Below are positions 34,388-46,739 of a DNA stretch of 64,000 nt, in pieces. A model generated the notes under the pieces. The model was given only the letters and a program-made list of their open reading frames with translations, was not told the DNA's origin and searched no databases. This DNA is from Nageia nagi (Eukaryota; Pinophyta), in the NCBI GenBank assembly GCA_050084985.1, contig JBITNC010000001.1, positions 157,790,001 through 157,854,000 on the forward strand. Direction: 5' to 3'. The first letter of the stretch is position 1; each line of letters starts with the position of its first letter. A program made the position numbers and the translations under genes.

Positions 34388-37300
34388 CTATGATGATGGT
34401 GGTCCTAAGGTTGTAACTTGATCCTCGAAGTCCTCATCTAATAACTTCATAGTGAGCTCTAATTTGCATAACATTTCTAAAATCTTTAGCTTATTCTTAG
34501 TAACACAACATCCAACTTAAGCAATCAATATTTGCATCTCAATATTCCATGCATGAGCTCTCAACATATGCCTAAGGTAACTTTTGATCTGATAAGTGTT
34601 CACATCTTCCATCATGAGCAAACTTTGGAGAAGATGTCTAACCTTTGTCACTACTAGGTCCATCTCCCTAATGGTAGTATCTTCCTCTATAAACTTAACC
34701 TAAAATTCCATCTATTCAAGGTTTATGTTATCCTTATCATTGATTATAGTGACCTCCTTCTTCACTTCTTGGAAGTGAGTAGCTATTTTAAATGGATCAC
34801 ACCCAAGTAGAACTAATAATCATCACAAAATCTTGCATCCTTGGGACTTTGGTTCCAGGTCATATCAAATCTCACTATCATGCATTTTTGAGATTGTAAA
34901 ACCCTAAGGAGGTTGAATCTATTAGTCATAATATCCTTTGATTTAGCTCTTCAAATAAAACCTTCTAAAAAGCACCAATGAATTGCTCCATAACTATCAA
35001 AACCTTATTGATCACTTCTTGCTTCATAGCAATCATGCCCTCCTTGAGAGGCTTTATCCTACAAAGTTTCTCTAGGGGTACCTTGGTAGAATCAATCTCT
35101 CTAGTCAATCTCCTCTAAATAGCCAACTCCTTCTTGAGGCCTTTTATCTCCTTTCCTTTTAGTAACTCATCCTTGGAGATTACCTCTATGTTGGATATGA
35201 TTGCATGCTTCCTTATAGCCACACAAATGGGACCTATGTTGATGATCTGATTTATCTTCTTAAGGTCTCTAGGATGTTGTGGGTTATTCTTATTAGTAAT
35301 TATGGTCTTGATATGAACTTCATTGTTGGTTAAATGTACATAAGTCTAAATCTTACCTGGACAAGTGGATCTCTCTCCAACTTGGTCATTGAACTCATTA
35401 AATCCAAATCCCCCCAACATCCATGTTGAAAACATCGAGGTATTCATTGATATCAACATCCCACTCATCATTGGTGGTGGCTAGTGGGTTTCAATAACTA
35501 GATCTTCAATGCTAGTAACATTTTTCTTGATCCTTTTCAAATATTTATCTTCTTCTACCATATTCTCCTCAGATACCTCTAATGATCAAGACTGAGATGT
35601 CCTATTCAATTATGCTCTCCTTAGCACAAATTCATAAGTTTGGCCTTTCCCTTTTCTTTGAGAAGTAGAAGGATTCGCGCTTTTATACTACCTTCAAAAT
35701 TTTCAAGGATTCATCATCTTCCTAAGTATATGGAATAGTATCATGTGGAGCTATACTCACTTTTTATTCATTTTTTGGTTCACCTTCTTTTCCTTCTTCT
35801 TAATTGTCATTTGGTTCATATAAATGACTAGAGGATAAGGACCCGGATGGCAATACAACTAGCAATGGGTGTGAATTTGAACCCCTATGTGTTCTTTGTG
35901 GTGGTTATGGATCCTTCTCTCTATTCTTTACACACCTCACCATCTTATCAATGGCCACATGTTACAACTCTCACATGTCATGCTTATCTATGGCATCTCT
36001 AACTTGTTGTACTACTTTCTCAACTGGATTCTTGCCATGCATTAAGTCATATTGGCTAATAGGATCCTCAATAATTAAGGGTAACAAGATGACTTTATAT
36101 TTGGATTCTTGTGGTCTTTTCCCTCTCAATTGTGATAACCTCTTATCAATAGTAGCCTCCATAATTTGTTGTTCCTTTTAAGCATCTTAGTGTATCCTGG
36201 TATAGATCTTCTTCATCTCCACCTCATTGCTTATGTTCTTGAAAGGTTCCTCTTCTCTAAGTGGATTATATTCATAAGTTCTCTTCCTCTCCTTCATGTA
36301 GAAACATGAATCTTGTGCTCAAGATCATAGTGATTTATGATGTGCATATTCTTGAAGTTGAATCTCTCCAACTCCTCTCTCATGAAATCAATATTTGCTC
36401 AAGTTTTGCATTGGTATCCTCCAATTATGATGAACAAATTTGAGGTGCTTTATGTCTTATACCATACATGCCCATGCAATTAGGTCAACTACCTCATCAT
36501 CTCCATCAGGATAATCTATTGCTCACATACCTAGGTAGTTGATATGGCTCCATAATTGATTCATAGATTCGGATGTAGGAATAGTGTATGATGGATGAAG
36601 AAGTCCCCATGCTTCCTCAATGTGTCTTAGGCTAAATTTGAGATCTTGGTCACTATGATTTCTCCTTTACACTCCATGTATATCTCATACTCCCATCCAT
36701 CATTTTTCATAAAGAAACTATCTTATCTTCTCTCAACTCTCCATTTGGGGTAGCATTTCCAAACAACATATGTTACCTTATCAACCCATCTTGCTTCGTA
36801 TTTAGTTGTGGACCTATATTTTCCATGAAGCAACAAGTAAAACAAGTAAGAGTTGAGGTATAATTTTTGTGTGGTATCCATAGATGATAATTGATCTGTG
36901 ATAGCATCATTCAATACCTTATTCTACTTTATCCTCTTTCCCCTAGCTATCTTCACGATGAAGCCAAGGAATTCCTTTCTAAACTTTGATGCATCTTCTT
37001 TTCCAAGGATTCTTGACAACATCAAAATCATCAACTCCATAGGGGGGTAGAAGTTGGAACAAGGGGCATTGATGAGAGCATTTCCCTTTAGGCCATGATG
37101 CTCATCTAACATCTAATTCCTAATGGTAATGGTTACCCTTTTGGTATATTGATAACAAACAAGTGACTCTGCTTCACTATACTCAAAATTTCCCTTTAAC
37201 ATCCACTGAAATGCCCTTTTGAAGGTCTAAAGGATGAATTCCATGATGATATCCCCTTTGATGTATTAGAGCATCCTTTCTCATTTTTTCTAATGCTAAC

Positions 37301-37637
37301 TAACTTCTATGTACAATTCTAGAAAAGGGGCTATGAATGGGATGAATGTACAATTAGAGAGCTCAAAGAAGAATACAATATCTTGCTTCAGCTCATTGAT
37401 TTGTATACCACATATCCTTTCTCTCATTTTTATGGGGTTTATCTTTTTCCATTCTATGTATTCAATTGTGGAAAATCTTTCCTTAGAGAATTTAAACCCT
37501 TGAGGTAGGGGCTCTTGCCTCTCACAAATTGTAATGATGCAATCATGCCTTAATGTTTCCATATCTCTTGCAAAGTCCTTGGCTGAACTGCTTTTGGAAG
37601 TGGTCATAGAACTCAAGTGGATGATGAAAGCCTTCAA
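34388..37637 (-). pseudogene. Long decayed ORF of unknown function (about 1,070 codons)
   Basis: I do not recognise a named family. A single protein can be followed on the minus strand from MTTSKSSSAKDFARDMETLR at about 37,607 (or an ATG at 37,637), through FSTIEYIEWKKINPIKMRER and LKQDIVFFFELSNCTFIPF, AFQWMLKGNFEY, LDEHHGLKGNALINAPCSNF, GKEDASKFRKEFLGFIVKI, AITDQLSSMDTTQKLYLNSY and DKVTYVVWKCYPKW. After about 36,200 it becomes polar and probably coiled-coil, ending TTLGPPSS and TAG at 34,388-34,390. Stops are scattered but the frame is mostly kept. A TATA box lies about 190 bp upstream. It could be a gag-like ORF of a large non-autonomous element or a dispersed gene family. The first half looks globular and once constrained. 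Confidence 0.6.
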
Positions 37638-37825
37638 AGGTAATGCATTGGTCTCCCAAGGATGCTAAGACTCCCATATTATCTTGTTTTATCTTCCAAC
37701 CCCTTGCGCAAGCCTTGTAAATTGATGTGAAAAATTAATGATTCAAAGTATTCTTCCTTCAAATCTAATGCAAAAGATGAAGAGGAGAGTGATTTGAATT
37801 TGATAAAATGATCCCTTTGGGCTTG

Positions 37826-37834
37826 TATTTATAG
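37826..37834 (-). promoter_or_regulatory. TATA box upstream of the unknown ORF
   Basis: CTATAAATA on the minus strand, in the context GCCTATAAATACAAGCCC, lies about 190 bp before the presumed start at 37,637. Its context resembles the LTR promoters of this window, suggesting that the ORF was transcribed from an LTR-like promoter. Confidence 0.6.
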
Positions 37835-38001
37835 GCAAATTTAGTATCCAACAAATCCTAATAAACCATGCATGAGGAGGAATTCATCTTGATTATTTAG
37901 ATGACCAATCTCAAGATGTGTGCATGCTCAAACTTTCATGTCTAGCTGCTAAAAACAAGATGTGGGAGTTATGGGACCCTTTTAGGAAAAGTGTATGCCT
38001 A

Positions 38002-38945
38002 GAAAAGATAAGATGTTATCTTTCTAGAGCATTCACTTAATTTAAGGATGCATGCCCTTTGCCCATTGGTATTTCTAGCTCCCCCATTCATCCATGTTTA
38101 CCTTTCATGCTCATGATGAGACCTAAACTTGTCCAATTTTGCCCATTCTAGTGTCCCAACTTGTCAAATTTTCTCAATGTACTCAACCAAGATACCCCCA
38201 AGCTAGGTGTATATTTCAAAAATATAAGATTTTATCATTTTGAAATGTATGCCCAACTCTCCAACTCTTCTGGTTTGAACACATATCCTAGAAAGATAAT
38301 ATTTTATATTTCTAAGGCATGCACTATGTTGCAAATACCTAGATTGATTGAGTTTTTACCTTCTTCTCTCAAGACTTACTCAATTTTTCATGTCTTCCCA
38401 TCTTGATGTGTCCTTGGATCAGGTGCATACCTCAAGAAGTCAAGATTTTATCTTTATAAATCATGTGTTTTCCCCCTATTCTTATTGAAGCTAGATACTA
38501 GCTTTGAGGCTCCATGCCTTTGCTAAATTTCACCTTTTGATCAAACTAGATACCTCTCTATCTTGAGTGCATGCCCTCAAAAGATAAGATTTTATATTTT
38601 TGAGGCACGTGCTTACCTCTTGGGTGGATGGAGTTCACTTTCTTAACCTCAAACTCAACATGGATGGCCTCACAGCTTGAGCATATTTTCCCAAAAGATA
38701 AGATTTTATCTTTTTGAGGCATGCGCTTAACTTGAAGTGCCTCCAAGTTGACTTCTTCACCTTCCATTCCAACTTGGGCACCTTCCAGACCCAAGCACAC
38801 ATCCTAGAAAGATAAGATTTTATCTTTTTGAGGCATGCATTGGGTTTGGAAGTGGCCCAATTTGCTTTTCCTAACTTAAATGACTCCCAAATCTGAGCGC
38901 ACATCCCAAAAAGATTAGATTTTCTATTTTTAAGGCATCCACTAG
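38002..38945 (-). repeat. Array of eight hairpin-bearing repeats
   Basis: Copies lie near 38,002, 38,216, 38,290, 38,433, 38,577, 38,691, 38,805 and 38,907. The consensus core AAAAGATAAGATTTTATCTTT is an inverted repeat (arms AAAAGATAA and TTATCTTTT), flanked on one side by GTGCATGCC-like and on the other by GAGGCATGC-like words. The last four are spaced 114, 114 and about 102 bases. The array lies upstream of the TATA box at 37,826. Minus-strand frames across it (38,558-38,904) merely translate the repeats. Confidence 0.85.
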
Positions 38946-41279
38946 GCTTACGAGTTTCCTAGACTCACTTGACTAAACTTGACTTGATTTGGGTTCCCCT
39001 AGTTCATCTAGACTCGACTTGAAATTCCAAACTTAACCATTTTTCAAAAGAGTTTGGCTTTTTTTTCTAACATGACTAAGGTTGGATGACTTGAAAATAC
39101 TTAGGCTTAGGGGTGATAAATGTGATTCCCAATTAGATGGAGTCAAGAAGATATAAGACAAAAATGTGATGTTGCACAAGCTTGAGTTATGGTGGGTCCC
39201 AAAAATCATGATATTTTAGGGTGAGGTGTGTAAGTCACAATAGAACCTAGTCAAGTGTTATTAGGAAAGGCTCAATATCTAGGGGTATGGTACATTTAAA
39301 TGCTCAACCTAGGTTACTACTCTAATCATGACCTCTGGATATGGATTGGACTATTGTGGTGAAATCCATGTGCCCTAACTCAATTCTAGGCTCATGTGAG
39401 ATTAATACAAGTGTAATAAAGCAAATATAATATGCAATGATATGTGTGCAAATGCAACTAATCCCTATAGGATTTTGTTTTTTTTCAAAATAAAAGAACA
39501 TAACAAGTTCAAAAGGAACTTCTCTCTCCTAAGCATGATTTTCAATTTTCACTGATGCAAAAGATAAAATAACTTTTTTTTCTTATTTTTTGATTTTTAT
39601 TTTCACTAAAAAGAAAGAACAAAATAAATAAAAGAAACATTCCTAAGATGCACAAGAGCAAACAAATATATGCTAAAGCATGATAAAAGTGAGATACAAG
39701 TTTGGGGGCTCCCTCTCCAAGCTCCCATCATGTGCAATACCTATTTTAGAAGCTTTGAACCTAACTGATAGACTATAGATCAATTAGTAGTACCAACCAA
39801 TGGACTGATCAAACAACCAACCCGTTGGTCATAGCAATACCTAAAGTTTTTAAAAAATTAAGTATAAAATGCTAAATAAAATAATATGAGCACAATCAAG
39901 GTATAATAATATTAGCAAGGCACTATTGCCACTTAGTTACAAAGCTTAAAAAATATGACTAAAACCCTAAAATAGACCTAACTGATGTAGATAGGACTAG
40001 TTAACAAAGAGGGGATAGACATAGTTAGAATAGACTGATAAATTTGAATGTTAGAAGTTTGACCATTTATCTAGGAGTTAACTAGGAGGTAATCGATATG
40101 TAAGAAACTAGTTGAACTTTAAGGATCGATCTACACAAAATCGATTAGATTTCTACTAGTTTTCATGATTCCATATTTTTAGGATTTAGTTTTGACCATG
40201 TTAGTAAGGTTCCCTAACATAATTAGTTTGATTAAGTACAAGAAACTATTTAAAAATGCAGAAAGAAAGGATAAACTACAACACCCAAAAATAAGGAAAA
40301 ATAAGAGAAAGCTCCTCTAATGTTGCAAGTCTTGGACCAAGGGAGGTCCCACCATGATTGCCACTTTGTAGAGCAACCTACAAGAACCCACCACTCAAGC
40401 TAAATACACCAAAAATATGAGAAGCCAAGGAACTTATGGATACCCACTTGCAATATCTAAAATATTGCTTGTTAATGATATGAAAAATGATAACAAGACA
40501 AAATGGGTATAGGGTTAAAGATTTATCCTTTGGGAAGATCCCAAAATGCCAAATGACCTACTATAAATAAAGATTTGAGGGATTTTTAAACCTCTAAGTC
40601 CTTGAGACCCTAGAGCCAAGCAAAATATGACTTATTTATTTGTAAACTCCCAAAGCCTTGAGTCAATAAGGCATTCAAAAATAGCTCAATGCCTAATATG
40701 CAAGCTAATATAGACTAAAAAAAATATAAAATAATTTAATATTAATCTAGAAAATAAACTAAACTAATATATCCTAAGTCTACAAGAGACTAAGCCTAGA
40801 ATATATTAAAATCCAACCATGCATAAGTGGATTAAAAATTATCCAAAAGAATGTGATTTGTTGCAATTGTATTAGCTCAAAGACCTACAAAACAACTTGA
40901 AATAATGTTAGTCTAAACAAAATCCAAATCACATGAGTTTACCCAAGATTCTCTTGCTTGGAATAGGATAAAAGCTCCCTTTTTCCCTTGGATAATGATG
41001 GGTTAAGCTCACATGGAGGTACCAAGCTACCAAGATTTATACAAATAGTGAAAAGGAGGCTTAACATGCAAGAAGTCACAAGATAGACATTGGTGGGAGA
41101 AATGAAAATGATTTTGAATTGAATTTTATATTTGAGAGGGAGGGGTTTTGATCTCTAGAGGAGATTTAAGAGTGATGACTTGAGCATAGCTTGTTGAGGG
41201 TTGTCAAGTATTCACCAACATGGTCCCTTTACCTTTCCTATGTGACATTGTCTACCATTCTTCTTGTGGTCCCTTATTG
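38946..41279. other. Non-coding stretch
   Basis: No frame or RNA gene is supported. Sequence at 39,770-40,170 is rich in CGATTA, ACTAGTT and AATTAGTAG motifs like those near 3,900-4,060. An A+T-rich patch lies at 39,470-39,680. It may be old LTR or leader sequence. Confidence 0.35.
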
Positions 41280-41960
41280 GTTTGATTTGAATAAGGAGAT
41301 GGAGTAACAAGGGTTGAACTCTTGGCTTTAAACTTATCCACCATTTATAAACAATCCTTGATTATATGAGAACTTGATCAACACCTATAATAAGTATTCA
41401 AGAGATTAACATAGAATACCCTCTAGTGAAGAAGGGTATCTTCAACTTGGATTTCAATATAATCCTTTAAGGTTTTAGAAAGATCAACTTTGACACACAT
41501 CCTTTTGGATGAATGAACCAAGTAGAATTGAGCTAGTTCATCATATATAAACTTACCAATTTGCATGGCAAGGAGACATAAAAAAAGGCAAAACAACTAT
41601 GGGGAGACTTGGAAATTCCACCCACACATGGACAACTAGGGAGATATTATCAATGATTGAAAAACCCCTAGAACAAGGTTAGAAAATAAGAAGAGTTATT
41701 TGAATATAGCTTGTACCCTTGGATAGAACTTTCTTCACTTGCTTATGGTTAGAAAATTGAAAGTGAAAAAATCCCTTAGTGAGGTTTTGAGCATGATCAA
41801 CTTGGATGTCATATGAGTGCCAATATTGATCAATCTAGTTCTTAAGAACAACAACCGATTAAGAAAATACCCTATGAGAGTATGAGATTCTAACCGTGCA
41901 TAAGCTTGAGGAAACTCATTCAAAAGAATGACCAAGTCAAGAGATGCATTACCTCATTGT
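41280..41960 (-). pseudogene. LINE ORF1 (DUF4283-type gag) remnant
   Basis: On the minus strand VILLNEFPQAYARLESHTLI (41,935) is followed by FIYDELAQFYLVHSSKRM, then CVKVDLSKTLKDYIEIQVED (about 41,490), and FYVNLLNTYYRCXSSSHIIK. The last matches the V-x-Y-E-x-L-P-x-F-C-x-x-C-x-x-x-G-H-x-x-x-x-C zinc knuckle of plant LINE ORF1, with cysteines largely lost. ORF1 protein binds the LINE RNA. It lies on the downstream side of the LINE polymerase at 42.4-44.7 kb, the reverse of the normal ORF1-ORF2 order, so the two are probably separate copies. Confidence 0.6.
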
Positions 41961-42419
41961 AAACCATGGGGATGAACTTGTGAGGATTCTTCGCTATGAG
42001 TGCCATTACTTGCTCTAGTAACTTTAACCAAAGAAACAAAGAAAGAAGAAAGTATATTAGTGTCCTTGGATGACTAAAGGCAGTTAATGAGACTAGAGTA
42101 AATAATACATGAATGAGATGCCACTAAACCCCTATTGGGTTTCCTCTAAAATAAATAAAAGGAATAGCTTAATCAAAGCTAGTACAACCATACAAGAGAT
42201 GACCTGAACTATAAGGAATAGGTGGTATAAAATCTACAATATCTAGGTCATATTAGGAGGCCCTCATAAGTGCATCAAGAAGACAAATATTGGAGAAGAA
42301 GTAATTTGTTGCTCTCTCAGTGTGACCTAGGAAACATGAATGCATATCCTAAACTTACAAAGAGGGAATGGCTACTCCTCTCAGTGCCTCTGATGAGACT
42401 TCTTTAGAGAAGAGGCTTT

Positions 42420-44700
42420 GAAAAAGAATGTGATTCATTGCTTCTCCTTGGGCTGCTATGTGCATATGCTAAGAGGTACTTTCAAAGAAGAAAGGCCTCC
42501 CAAAAGTATAGGGCAAGGCAACACTGATATGGATATTGTATGAAGGTGGTTAGTGAACCATGTGCATCCAAAAAAAGGTAATGGTAGTGATCTCTAATCT
42601 TGTAGTAGATTGAGCCTCTAAAAATAAAATGCTCCTTAGACTCGATCTCCCACTGATAGAGACAACAAACTCTCAAGCCCTTGGGTAAGTGATGATCTAT
42701 CTCCACACATAGCTAGTGTGAGTAGACCCTGAATTGACTAAGGGCCATCCTTAATCCTAATGGAAGGTGTAGGCTAGTATAACCTGGAGGACTAATCAAC
42801 CCCTTCTCAATTTGAAGAAAATGCTAAGTGTAATGGTCTAACTTAGGCATCAAAGGCTGAGGTGGGAATACCCAGGTGGACTAGATGAAGGCCCTATAGA
42901 TCAACTCTCAAAATGATGGAAAAGGATCATCTGGGATCATTCATGTCCCCTTGAAGGGAGGGGGAAAACTATCTAGTGAGAAACTAAACCTTTGAAGCAT
43001 CTCGATGACCTCAACGAACCAATAATGTCTACAACCCTAAGCTACTAGTTTCATCAAAGAGGCTAAGGCTTTGGCCAAAGGTCAAGCTAACACATGACTC
43101 TACTTTGAAGAACCCAATAAAAATTGGAGGCACTATAAAAAGAGTATCATGGAGGCTATTACCCCAATTTGGAGAGGCTGGAAACCAAACTCTACAAGTA
43201 TGATATGGTGTGGAACTGATCTCTTGCTTTGAACAAAATGGGAGAGAAAAGAGACTAAAATCCTCTAAATCATGATCTAGTCCATTGCTCTCAAACTAGG
43301 CCCCCAAGTTTGTATTCTATACAAGATTACAGGTATGACAAGAGTTTGGAATAACTCTAACTTGGACTAGATGTCCTAGAAGTGAAGTTGAATGCATCAC
43401 CACTCTAAAGTAGAAATTATTATGTATCCATGTCAAACTCAAGGTGGAGCTGCAATCCTCATGGAGAACCTAGGTCATATAAATAGGACTCCCAAATATG
43501 TGTAGGAGGAGGTGGTCTTGATGAGGCTACTGTGGAAGGAGATTTGTGTCTGATCTAAGGTGGTTCTCAAAATAGTGAAAGCCATTACCTTAGTTTTACT
43601 AAGGTTCACTTCAAGTCCTTGTCTATTGCTAAGAGTATCCAAAGCATCAACCAAACTCTAAAGACCTACAATTGCATGTGATATCAAAATAATATCATTG
43701 GCAAAGAGTAAGAGTGGGACATGGATGCCATTAAGGAGGTCACCCACCTTTGCGCCTGTAGTCTCTAAGATAAAGGACTCCAACTCATAAATGAAAAGGC
43801 CAAACAAAGTCAGGGATAGCAAGCAACCCTGTTTCACCCCAATAGAGTTGAGAATGTTCCCTAAAAACCCCTCAAGAGCATGAATATGGCCTGTAAGTAT
43901 CTCATATAAAGTCATAATGGCTAAGATCCCTAACTATAACATCCCCAATTATCGAAGATGATCTAAGAGTCTATAAAGTAGCAAAATACTAGTGATTTAT
44001 GGAATTCAGCCTCCTTAACAATCACCTTGAAGATGAAGATGTGGTTTGAGGTGTGGTGATCTCTATAGAATCCTACCTATCCACTAGCTCTTAACCCTCT
44101 CTCATCAGCCATGCGAGATAAATACACCTCAATAACTATGGCATAGAGCTTGGCTAAGGTGTGGTCGATCATAATAGTACAGTAATTGCTAGGAACATTG
44201 GGGTCACCAGATTTGAAAATTGGATGGATGATGTTGGAGGTCCAAGAGGAGAGAAAACCTAAGCAAATAGCTTTGTTGAAAAGCATAGATAGGAAGTGTG
44301 GGCGGGTGGATTTGGCATGCTTAAGGAGTTCGACTTAAAGGTTCTCGATATATGAGGCTTTGTTGGAGTTCAACTTCTAGATGGCAATGTGAATGAGAGG
44401 TGGAGTGAAGAAATTCAATGAAGAAGATCAAGCAAAGCGGATGGGTGGGTCATGATCAATAATAATGTAGAGGTGGGAGGTACTCCTTCCACTCATGCAG
44501 AGAGATGGAGCTAGTGATATGTTTCCTAGGAAGGAAGGAGTGCTAAAATATTTTTGGATTGGAACGAAGGGAAGAGATGACATCTAACCTTCTTTTAGCT
44601 AAGAAACAACATTTCTTAGTCCTGAGAAGGCGTTGACAATCTCGATGGAGGGAGATGGTGGAGGGGGATTATGGATTGAGGGCTATGGAATGACAAAGAT
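42420..44700 (-). pseudogene. LINE reverse transcriptase with C-terminal zf-RVT region
   Basis: Minus-strand frames follow a plant LINE polymerase in order. They begin with LNSNKASYIENL near 44,380 and IIHPIFKSGDPNVPSNYCT at 44,240 (family: I-P-I-F-K-x-G-D-x-x-x-P-x-N-Y-R-x-I). LYAIVIEVYLSRMADERGLR and VGFYRDHHTSNHIF follow. At 43,915-43,658 GVKQGCLLSLTLFGLFIYEL and LLLFANDIILISH carry the polymerase signature, with F-A-N-D in place of F-A-D-D. The final part at 42,706-42,482 (GLRVCCLYQWEIESKEHFIF) matches the C-x-x-C-x-x-x-x-E-x-x-x-H-x-h-x-x-C region. Many stops; the polymerase is inactive. No endonuclease remains. Confidence 0.88.
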
Positions 44701-45152
44701 GGGACTGTGTAAAGGTGAAGTTGAAGATTGAGGTTGAGAGGTATCTTAAAAAGAAACAAATCTACCTAAGGTGGAGTAAATGCACAAGCCTAATTAGGAT
44801 ACAAAAAACTTTATCATGCACTCTTCGAGAGTAGGCAATGCATGAGTACCCAAAAAATATAATAATGCATGAGACTCAACTTGCTCCTCTGTGATTGTTA
44901 TTTTTACTATACATAAAAATTTACAATTATATTTTAAGTGAATTTTCCACTTATATATATTATAGTCCTTAATATAAACTTATTTAAATTATGTTTTAAG
45001 CAATCAATTATAATTTTTGTTCTACGTTGTATCTTTGTTATCATTTCCATTTTGTATTTTATGTAATAGTTTCCATAAATTTCCAAATTATTACCTAATA
45101 TTTGATGATATTTCAAGTGATTAGCATTATCATCTATTTATAGATTCAAATA

Positions 45153-45610
45153 TAAAAAGCATGCAATTATATTTAAGTGATTTGTTCAATTAAGTGCACT
45201 AATATTATATATTCCTTAAATAATATCATTTCAAAATTGCTACCTTGTATTTGATTCACATTAACACTTATTTTTAATGTACATAAAAAAATGCATTTAA
45301 TATTTAAGTGATTTGTTCAATTAAATGCACTAATGTTATATTCCTTAAATAATTCATATAAACTTGATTATCATTACAAAAATGCTACCTTGTATTTGAT
45401 TCACATTAACACTTATTTTTAATGTACATAAAAAAAATGCATTTAATATTTAAGTGATTTGTTCAATTAAATGCACTAATGTTATATTCCTTAAATAATT
45501 CATATAAACTTGATTATCTCATTACAAAAATGCTACCTTGTATTTGATTCACATTATCACTTATTTTTAATGTATATAAAAACATGCAATTATATTTAAG
45601 TGATTTGTAC
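45153..45610. repeat. ~145-bp tandem repeat, three copies and a partial
   Basis: Units begin near 45,153, 45,286 and 45,428, with a partial one at 45,575. They share ATTTAAGTGATTTGTTCAAT, GCACTAAT.TTATATTCCTT and GCTACCTTGTATTTGATTCA. Units two and three are nearly identical while the first is older. Related fragments flank it at 44,900-45,030 and 45,660-45,690. Confidence 0.9.
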
Positions 45611-46730
45611 AATGAGGTGTCCACTCATGTGATTTTTTCTTTTTTATTTTAAATTGCATTCTTGTATTTAAGCAATCAATCATTGTTTTTGTTATGCCAT
45701 CTATTTTACAACTTTGTAAAATTTAAATTCAAATTCAAATTCAAATTCTGAAATATATATTTTATGTTGTTATATAACCATGTACTTATGTAAAATATTA
45801 TAAAATTTAAAAAACAATAATAAAAAAATAATTCTATGGAACTCTCTTTAGAGCATGAGGAAGGGATTTTGACTCCTCCAAAAAATTATTTTTATATTAT
45901 TAAAACATTATTGAAAGCTATATCAGTGTATAGAAAAAAAAAAGATTTAATCAATTTTATTAATTTCTTAATTGTTTTTACAAGATATTTATTTATTACA
46001 AGAACTTTTTACTTCATCTTTAAATATTGAGATATCAATGAAAACAATATCCAGAATTAGATAATTAAAAATGAAATAGAAATTCTCTTGTTAATAATTA
46101 GTGTTTAAAGTTGTTAGCTAAAAAAATTGCAAGAATAGAGAGTTTTATTATATTATATTTACATATTTTCTTCAACTGTTTATAAAACTTGGTTTCTTGC
46201 AGCAAATTTTATCTTCAACTGCTTATAAGATTTATTCAACATGTTGGTCTTCTAAAACAGAGTAGTTAACAATTTTGATAAAATTTTATACCATGTTTTA
46301 TTTTAAAGCATGAAAGTGATGGAATTTTTAAGAGCAGAAAAATTCCACGTGATGGAATTTTGAAAATTTTCAAAAAAACTAATTTTAGATTTTGAAATTT
46401 TAACATGTAGTGATGGAATTTGTTTGATTATTTGGTCCACTATGCCAAAACTTTAGCAGAAAAATAAAAAACAAGCATTCTCAAATCACACCAAATAAAT
46501 CAGAATATAAGCATATGAAACAATATAGAAAAACTGATCAAATTTCAATGCTTTTTCAAATAGTTAAAACAATGATCAAATTCGATGTTAATATAGAAAA
46601 ACTAAATAAATTGTATATGAAACAAAGTTGTGTCCATTCGAAAAAGCACATTGAACCCAAAACATTGCACTTTAATATCGAATTTCATATCATATAAAAT
46701 AAACCACAAACAGCCCCAAAAACTACAACA
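45611..46730. other. A+T-rich stretch without recognisable content
   Basis: I see no coding frame of note, no repeat family shared with the rest of the window and no RNA gene. Small frames at 45,836-46,030 and 46,515-46,697 have no domain and no supporting context. Confidence 0.4.
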
Positions 46731-46739
46731 ACCCTACTA

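Noticed and set aside
38558-38904. Two overlapping minus-strand frames with repeated LKKIKSYL peptides
   Set aside because: The repetition comes from the hairpin DNA array, and two frames are open at once.
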